In this document: positions 55,563-64,000 of the stretch, piece by piece | How positions within the stretch are numbered: position 1 is the stretch's first letter | How the letters are laid out: every line of letters starts with the position of its first letter | Assembly: GCA_022457155.1 (NCBI GenBank) | Contig: JAJGOT010000417.1 | Coordinates: 502,501-566,500, forward strand | Length of the DNA stretch: 64,000 nt | DNA from: Cladopsammia gracilis | Lineage: Eukaryota; Cnidaria; Anthozoa; Scleractinia; Dendrophylliidae | Reading direction: 5' to 3' | Made by a program: the position numbers and the translations under genes | Notes under the pieces: generated by a model | The model's input: only the letters and a program-made list of their open reading frames with translations | What the model was told of the DNA's origin: nothing | The model's database searches: none

Positions 55563-58500
55563 CACTGAAATATATTTACTCGTTGTATATCAGCTCTGCA
55601 GTAGTCCTTGGACTTCTCGTTAGTATATTAAAAGAAACACTGGCGCCATTGTGGTACAGCCTTCATTTACAAAACATTCAATAATGATGACTAATGACTA
55701 AATGAAATACGCAGATGAATAAATGGAATACGCAATGAATAATGACTGAATGAAAGGAGTAACATTTTCTCGGACATTTTCTCATCATGTTTAAAATGTA
55801 TCATAAAACGTTCTTACGCATGCGCATGAGTATAGGATGCTTGGAGCCTCTTGTTGTTATGTATATCGCAGCCTGAATCAGTCAAACATTCCATCGTGTT
55901 TCATGTGAAGCAGAACAACTTCGAACATGTCAAGTATCAAAGCTGGAGCTCTTATAGAAACGTAGAAAATCGCCTATGAATATGGAAACAAAGAGATTTG
56001 TCAATGAGCAAAAATAAGACCATTTTTCAAAAATCGAAAAGGTCACTTTTAAGCTCATTAACCGATTTCTATTGTTGAAATATTCATAAGTTAATATCTC
56101 TGTGAAAAAGGGGATTTGCAAGGCAATTCTAAGTGAGTTGGAAAGAATACGCATGCGTGCGATTTGTCGCGTAAAAATCGTATGTGTTAAGCCTTTACAG
56201 CTTTAATCAAAACCAATTATTATAGTTGTTATTAAAGACCAAAGATAAGATGATAGATCATGCACTCTTCATTGGTTTGTGGTTATTATTATAGTTTTTG
56301 TTGCATATTGTTGTCTTTTCTTATTAACAAAATAATTAATAACGATAAATAACATTGTAAAATTCGTTAATAATTCATAACAGTTATGACCACAAAAGTA
56401 ATACAAATATTACAAATAACAACAAAACTAATAAACAATTAAATAACAGAATTTCGTTTAAAAATGTGCAAATCTAAAATTAACATCAATAGAAAAAAAA
56501 AAGCAAAACCCCCTACAGGACTAGCCTGCGAGCAAGCTGTGCTGGGTTAAAGGGGATTAGGGAGGCCCCTCTCATTCCCTCCCTAATCCCCTTTAACCCA
56601 GCACAGCTTGCTCGCAGGCTTGTCCTAGCTAGGCTAGCTATCCTATCTATCCTATCTATCCTGCCCCCCATATCCTATCTATCCTACCTCCCCCCCTATC
56701 CTATCTATCCTGCCCCCCCTACCTACCCCTACATCTCAAGTATATGTTCACGTTTGGTATATATAAGGCTTAAAAGAAACACTGGCGCCATTGTGGTACA
56801 GCCTTCATTTACAAAACATTCAATAATGATGACTAATGACTAAATGAAATACGCAGATGAATAAATGGAATACGCAATGAATAATGACTGAATGAAAGGA
56901 GTAACATTTTCTCGGACATTTTCTCATCATGTTTAAAATGTATCATAAAACGTTCTTACGCATGCGCATGAGTATAGGATGCTTGGAGCCTCTTGTTGTT
57001 ATGTATATCGCAGCCTGAATCAGTCAAACATTCCATCGTGTTTCATGTGAAGCAGAACAACTTCGAACATGTCAAGTATCAAAGCTGGAGCTCTTATAGA
57101 AACGTAGAAAATCGCCTATGAATATGGAAACAATAGAGATTTGTCAATGAGCAAAAATAAGACCATTTTTCAAAAATCGAAAAGGTCACTTTTAAGCTCA
57201 TTAACCGATTTCTATTGTTGAAATATTCATAGGTTAATATCTCTGTGAAAAAGGGGATTTGCAAGGCAATTCTAAGTGAGTTGGAAAGAATACGCATGCG
57301 TGCGATTTGTCGCGTAAAAATCGTATGTGTTAAGCCTTTACAGCTTTAATCAAAACCAATTATTATAGTTGTTATTAAAGACCAAAGATAAGATGATAGA
57401 TCATGCACTCTTCATTGGTTTGTGGTTATTATTATAGTTTTTATTGCATATTATTGTCTTTTCTTATTAACAAAATAATTAATAACGATAAATAACATTG
57501 TAAAATTCGTTAATAATTCATAACAGTTATGACCACAAAAGTAATACAAATATTACAAATAACAACAAAACTAATAAACAATTAAATAACAGAATTTCGT
57601 TTAAAAATGTGCAAATCTAAAATTAACATCAATAGAAAAAAAAAAGCAAAACCCCCTACAGGACTAGCCTGCGAGCAAGCTGTGCTGGGTTAAAGGGGAT
57701 TAGGGAGGCCCCTCTCATTCCCTCCCTAATCCCCTTTAACCCAGCACAGCTTGCTCGCAGGCTAGTCCTAGCTAGGCTAGCTATCCTATCTATCCTATCT
57801 ATCCTGCCCCCCCTATCCTATCTATCCTGCCTCCCCCCCTATCCTATCTATCCTGCCCCCCCTACCTACCCCTACATCTCAAGTATATGTTCACGTTTGG
57901 TATATATAAGGCTTAAAAGAAACACTGGCGCCATTGTGGTACAGCCTTCATTTACAAAACATTCAATAATGATGACTAATGACTAAATGAAATACGCAGA
58001 TGAATAAATGGAATACGCAATGAATAATGACTGAATGAAAGGAGTAACATTTTCTCGGACATTTTCTCATCATGTTTAAAATGTATCATAAAACGTTCTT
58101 ACGCATGCGCATGAGTATAGGATGCTTGTTATGTATATCGCAGCCTGAATCAGTCAAACATTCCATCGTGTTTCATGTGAAGCAGAACAACTTCGAACAT
58201 GTCAAGTATCAAAGCTGGAGCTCTTATAGAAACGTAGAAAATCGCCTATGAATATGGAAACAATAGAGATTTGTCAATGAGCAAAAATAAGACCATTTTT
58301 CAAAAATCGAAAAGGTCACTTTTAAGCTCATTAACCGATTTCTATTGTTGAAATATTCATAAGTTAATATCTCTGTGAAAAAGGGGATTTGCAAGGCAAT
58401 TCTAAGTGAGTTGGAAAGAATACGCATGCGTGCGATTTGTCGCGTAAAAATCGTATGTGTTAAGCCTTTACAGCTTTAATCAAAACCAATTATTATAGTT

Positions 58501-61500
58501 GTTATTAAAGACCAAAGATAAGATGATAGATCGTGCACTCTTCATTGGTTTGTGGTTATTATTATAGTTTTTATTGCATATTGTTGTCTTTTCTTATTAA
58601 CAAAATAATTAATAACGATAAATAACATTGTAAAATTCGTTAATAATTCATAACAGTTATGACCACAAAAGTAATACAAATATTACAAATAACAACAAAA
58701 CTAATAAACAATTAAATAACAGAATTTCGTTTAAAAATGTGCAAATCTAAAATTAACATCAATAGAAAAAAAAAGCAAAACCCCCTACAGGACTAGCCTG
58801 CGAGCAAGCTGTGCTGGGTTAAGGGGGATTAGGGAGGCCCCTCTCATTCCCTCCCTAATCCCCTTTAACCCAGCACAGCTTGCTCGCAGGCTAGTCCTAG
58901 CTAGGCTAGCTATCCTATCTATCCTATCTATCCTGCCCCCCCTATCCTATCTATCCTGCCTCCCCCCCTATCCTATCTATCCTGCCCCCCCTACCTACCC
59001 TTACATCTCAAGTATATGTTCACGTTTGGTATATATAAGGCTTAAAAGAAACACTGGCGCCATTGTGGTACAGCCTTCATTTACAAAACATTCAATAATG
59101 ATGACTAATGACTAAATGAAATACGCAGATGAATAAATGGAATACGCAATGAATAATGACTGAATGAAAGGAGTAACATTTTCTCGGACATTTTCTCATC
59201 ATGTTTAAAATGTATCATAAAACGTTCTTACGCATGCGCATGAGTATAGGATGCTTGGAGCCTCTTGTTGTTATGTATATCGCAGCCTGAATCAGTCAAA
59301 CATTCCATCGTGTTTCATGTGAAGCAGAACAACTTCGAACATGTCAAGTATCAAAGCTGGAGCTCTTATAGAAACGTAGAAAATCGCCTATGAATATGGA
59401 AACAAAGAGATTTGTCAATGAGCAAAAATAAGACCATTTTTCAAAAATCGAAAAGGTCACTTTTAAGCTCATTAACCGATTTCTATTGTTGAAATATTCA
59501 TAAGGTTAATATCTCTGTGAAAAAGGGGATTTGCAAGGCAATTCTAAGTGAGTTGGAAAGAATACGCATGCGTGCGATTTGTCGCGTAAAAATCGTATGT
59601 GTTAAGCCTTTACAGCTTTAATCAAAACCAATTATTATAGTTGTTATTAAAGACCAAAGATAAGATGATAGATCATGCACTCTTCATTGGTTTGTGGTTA
59701 TTATTATAGTTTTTATTGCATATTGTTGTCTTTTCTTATTAACAAAATAATTAATAACGATAAATAACATTGTAAAATTCGTTAATAATTCATAACAGTT
59801 ATGACCACAAAAGTAATACAAATGTTACAAATAACAACAAAACTAATAAACAATTAAATAACAGAATTTCGTTTAAAAATGTGCAAATCTAAAATTAACA
59901 TCAATAGAAAAAAAAAGCAAAACCCCCTACAGGACTAGCCTGCGAGCAAGCTGTGCTGGGTTAAAGGGGATTAGGGAGGCCCCTCTCATTCCCTCCCTAA
60001 TCCCCTTTAACCCAGCACAGCTTGCTCGCAGGCTAGTCCTAGCTAGGCTAGCTATCCTATCTATCCTATCTATCCTGCCCCCCCTATCCTATCTATCCTG
60101 CCTCCCCCCCTATCCTAGCTATCCTGCCCCCCCTACCTACCCCTACATCTCAAGTATATGTTCACGTTTGGTATATATAAGGCTTAAAAGAAACACTGGC
60201 GCCATTGTGGTACAGCCTTCATTTACAAAACATTCAATAATGATGACTAATGACTAAATGAAATACGCAGATGAATAAATGGAATACGCAATGAATAATG
60301 ACTGAATGAAAGGAGTAACATTTTCTCGGACATTTTCTCATCATGTTTAAAATGTATCATAAAACGTTCTTACGCATGCGCATGAGTATAGGATGCTTGG
60401 AGCCTCTTGTTGTTATGTATATCGCAGCCTGAATCAGTCAAACATTCCATCGTGTTTCATGTGAAGCAGAACAACTTCGAACATGTCAAGTATCAAAGCT
60501 GGAGCTCTTATAGAAACGTAGAAAATCGCCTATGAATATGGAAACAAAGAGATTTGTCAATGAGCAAAAATAAGACCATTTTTCAAAAATCGAAAAGGTC
60601 ACTTTTAAGCTCATTAACCGATTTCTATTGTTGAAATATTCATAAGGTTAATATCTCTGTGAAAAAGGGGATTTGCAAGGCAATTCTAAGTGAGTTGGAA
60701 AGAATACGCATGCGTGCGATTTGTCGCGTAAAAATCGTATGTGTTAAGCCTTTACAGCTTTAATCAAAACCAATTATTATAGTTGTTATTAAAGACCAAA
60801 GATAAGATGATAGATCATGCACTCTTCATTGGTTTGTGGTTATTATTATAGTTTTTATTGCATATTGTTGTCTTTTCTTATTAACAAAATAATTAATAAC
60901 GATAAATAACATTGTAAAATTCGTTAATAATTCATAACAGTTATGACCACAAAAGTAATACAAATGTTACAAATAACAACAAAACTAATAAACAATTAAA
61001 TAACAGAATTTCGTTTAAAAATGTGCAAATCTAAAATTAACATCAATAGAAAAAAAAAAGCAAAACCCCCTACAGGACTAGCCTGCGAGCAAGCTGTGCT
61101 GGGTTAAAGGGGATTAGGGAGGCCCCTCTCATTCCCTCCCTAATCCCCTTTAACCCAGCACAGCTTGCTCGCAGGCTAGTCCTAGCTAGGCTAGCTATCC
61201 TATCTATCCTATCTATCCTATCTATCCTGCCCCCCCTATCCTATCTATCCTGCCTCCCCCCCTATCCTATCTATCCTGCCCCCCCCTACCTACCCCTACA
61301 TCTCAAGTATATGTTCACGTTTGGTATATATAAGGCTTAAAAGAAACACTGGCGCCATTGTGGTACAGCCTTCATTTACAAAACATTCAATAATGATGAC
61401 TAATGACTAAATGAAATACGCAGATGAATAAATGGAATACGCAATGAATAATGACTGAATGAAAGGAGTAACATTTTCTCGGACATTTTCTCATCATGTT

Positions 61501-64000
61501 TAAAATGTATCATAAAACGTTCTTACGCATGCGCATGAGTATAGGATGCTTGGAGCCTCTTGTTGTTATGTATATCGCAGCCTGAATCAGTCAAACATTC
61601 CATCGTGTTTCATGTGAAGCAGAACAACTTCGAACATGTCAAGTATCAAAGCTGGAGCTCTTATAGAAACGTAGAAAATCGCCTATGAATATGGAAACAA
61701 AGAGATTTGTCAATGAGCAAAAATAAGACCATTTTTCAAAAATCGAAAAGGTCACTTTTAAGCTCATTAACCGATTTCTATTGTTGAAATATTCATAAGT
61801 TAATATCTCTGTGAAAAAGGGGATTTGCAAGGCAATTCTAAGTGAGTTGGAAAGAATACGCATGCGTGCGATTTGTCGCGTAAAAATCGTATGTGTTAAG
61901 CCTTTACAGCTTTAATCAAAACCAATTATTATAGTTGTTATTAAAGACCAAAGATAAGATGATAGATCATGCACTCTTCATTGGTTTGTGGTTACTATTA
62001 TAGTTTTTATTGCATATTGTTGTCTTTTCTTATTAACAAAATAATTAATAACGATAAATAACATTGTAAAATTCGTTAATAATTCATAACAGTTATGACC
62101 ACAAAAGTAATACAAATGTTACAAATAACAACAAAACTAATAAACAATTAAATAACAGAATTTCGTTTAAAAATGTGCAAATCTAAAATTAACATCAATA
62201 GAAAAAAAAAAGCAAAACCCCCTACAGGACTAGCCTGCGAGCAAGCTGTGCTGGGTTAAAGGGGATTAGGGAGGCCCCTCTCATTCCCTCCCTAATCCCC
62301 TTTAACCCAGCACAGCTTGCTCGCAGGCTAGTCCTAGCTAGGCTAGCTATCCTATCTATCCTATCTATCCTATCTATCCTGCCCCCCCTATCCTATCTAT
62401 CCTGCCTCCCCCCCTATCCTATCTATCCTGCCCCCCCCTACCTACCCCTACATCTCAAGTATATGTTCACGTTTGGTATATATAAGGCTTAAAAGAAACA
62501 CTGGCGCCATTGTGGTACAGCCTTCATTTACAAAACATTCAATAATGATGACTAATGACTAAATGAAATACGCAGATGAATAAATGGAATACGCAATGAA
62601 TAATGACTGAATGAAAGGAGTAACATTTTCTCGGACATTTTCTCATCATGTTTAAAATGTATCATAAAACGTTCTTACGCATGCGCATGAGTATAGGATG
62701 CTTGGAGCCTCTTGTTGTTATGTATATCGCAGCCTGAATCAGTCAAACATTCCATCGTGTTTCATGTGAAGCAGAACAACTTCGAACATGTCAAGTATCA
62801 AAGCTGGAGCTCTTATAGAAACGTAGAAAATCGCCTATGAATATGGAAACAAAGAGATTTGTCAATGAGCAAAAATAAGACCATTTTTCAAAAATCGAAA
62901 AGGTCACTTTTAAGCTCATTAACCGATTTCTATTGTTGAAATATTCATAAGGTTAATATCTCTGTGAAAAAGGGGATTTGCAAGGCAATTCTAAGTGAGT
63001 TGGAAAGAATACGCATGCGTGCGATTTGTCGCGTAAAAATCGTATGTGTTAAGCCTTTACAGCTTTAATCAAAACCAATTATTATAGTTGTTATTAAAGA
63101 CCAAAGATAAGATGATAGATCATGCACTCTTTATTGGTTTGTGGTTATTATTATAGTTTTTATTGCATATTGTTGTCTTTTCTTATTAACAAAATAATTA
63201 ATAACGATAAATAACATTGTAAAATTCGTTAATAATTCATAACAGTTATGACCACAAAAGTAATACAAATGTTACAAATAACAACAAAACTAATAAACAA
63301 TTAAATAACAGAATTTCGTTTAAAAATGTGCAAATCTAAAATTAACATCAATAGAAAAAAAAAGCAAAACCCCCTACAGGACTAGCCTGCGAGCAAGCTG
63401 TGCTGGGTTAAAGGGGATTAGGGAGGCCCCTCTCATTCCCTCCCTAATCCCCTTTAACCCAGCACAGCTTGCTCGCAGGCTAGTCCTAGCTAGGCTAGCT
63501 ATCCTATCTATCCTATCTATCCTGCCCCCCCTATCCTATCTATCCTGCCTCCCCCCTATCCTATCTATCCTGCCCCCCCTACCTACCCCTACATCTCAAG
63601 TATATGTTCACGTTTGGTATATATAAGGCTTAAAAGAAACACTGGCGCCATTGTGGTACAGCCTTCATTTACAAAACATTCAATAATGATGACTAATGAC
63701 TAAATGAAATACGCAGATGAATAAATGGAATACGCAATGAATAATGACTGAATGAAAGGAGTAACATTTTCTCGGACATTTTCTCATCATGTTTAAAATG
63801 TATCATAAAACGTTCTTACGCATGCGCATGAGTATAGGATGCTTGGAGCCTCTTGTTGTTATGTATATCGCAGCCTGAATCAGTCAAACATTCCATCGTG
63901 TTTCATGTGAAGCAGAACAACTTCGAACATGTCAAGTATCAAAGCTGGAGCTCTTATAGAAACGTAGAAAATCGCCTATGAATATGGAAACAAAGAGATT

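Larger units (their letters stand above)
55088..55627. mobile_element. 540 bp foldback insertion in the array, copy 2
   Basis: Same position within the unit, same TTAAAAGAAAC flanks (55077-55087, 55628-55638), same length as 49964-50503, with a handful of substitutions (for example CACAGGAGGAG for CACAGCAGGAG). It arose by array duplication, not by a second insertion. Confidence 0.9.
43785..64000. repeat. Satellite array, ~1,143 bp unit, 16 hairpin-bearing copies (continues past window)
   Basis: Each unit, in order: an AT-rich block (GATAGATCATGCACTCTTCA to AACATCAATAGAAAAA); a 48+12+48 nt palindrome; TATCCTATC/TGCCCCCC low complexity; GGTATATATAAGGC; the GCGCCATTGTGGTACAGCC block; an AT-rich ATACGCA/ATGAATAA stretch; and a unit end with GCATGCGTGCGATTTGTCGC. 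Palindromes start at 44054, 45197, 45898, 47044, 49700, 51395, 52538, 53681, 54824, 56518, 57661, 58790, 59932, 61075, 62227 and 63379. Spacing is usually 1,142-1,152. Exceptions: 701 (deletion), 2,656 (Penelope-like insertion), 1,695 and 1,694 (540 bp insertion), 1,129 (14 bp deletion). By eye, units differ by only a few substitutions or indels each, so the array is young or actively homogenised. Short frames of 67-74 codons on the minus strand are broken by indels in many units. Confidence 0.97.

Noticed and set aside
44608..61863. Recurring 67-74 codon minus-strand frame (MRILSNSLRIALQIPFF...) in satellite units
   Set aside because: One- or two-base indels (AAACAATAGAG, CATAAGGTTAA and similar) truncate or remove it in many units, with no sign of frame preservation; a by-product of the satellite.

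Overview
The window looks like nuclear DNA of a cnidarian, most likely an anthozoan such as a coral or sea anemone. It is AT-rich, its genes have many GT-AG introns, TACATGTA-type motifs are frequent, and it is dense in short inverted-repeat elements. The reverse transcriptase fragment resembles Penelope-like elements I associate with anthozoans. The taxon is an inference; no ribosomal or mitochondrial marker is present.

Layout. (1) 235-2704, plus strand: the last five exons of a TPGS2 orthologue (tubulin polyglutamylase complex subunit 2); the N-terminus lies left of the window. (2) 5780-9385, minus strand: a three-exon model for an unrecognised Ser/Asp-rich basic nuclear-type protein. It is divergent from (3) 9670-10976, plus strand: a two-exon gene of the DUF167/YggU family (C15orf40-like); only 284 bp separate the two start codons. 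(4) 13278-30957, minus strand: a large gene I can assemble into 15 phase-consistent coding exons (about 1,995-2,001 residues). It carries the conserved ZNF608/ZNF609 (Drosophila scribbler/brakeless) region and its single C2H2 finger. Its 3'UTR runs to about 12.08 kb, and its 5' non-coding exons and promoter probably lie somewhere in 31-40 kb. (5) 31-43.6 kb: no coding region I can support; foldback and MITE copies and possible 5' exons. (6) 43.785 kb to the window end: a tandem array of a ~1,143 bp satellite unit, 16 hairpin-bearing copies, continuing past the window.

Mobile DNA dominates the non-coding sequence. Several MITE families recur (cores GTCTCAG, TTCCAGAAAATATCC and GTACCTTTTAGGG), some nested in one another. 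A 1,184 bp DNA transposon with inverted arrays of GCGAGCC-like words and an OTU-like fragment sits inside a dispersed repeat with an 11 bp target duplication. A 15-copy G-run minisatellite lies in a ZNF608/609-like intron. The satellite array contains a 5'-truncated Penelope-like element (RT with YIDH where YxDD is expected), a deleted derivative of the same insertion, and two copies of a 540 bp foldback insertion. Each foldback arm carries a hammerhead-ribozyme-like motif. A ~120 bp piece of the satellite unit also occurs as a dispersed copy at 17.85-17.97 kb, so the satellite probably recruited, or came from, a mobile repeat.

The four cellular genes show no evident shared pathway. They are typical single-copy metazoan genes (cilia/microtubule modification, DUF167, transcriptional regulation) that happen to be neighbours.
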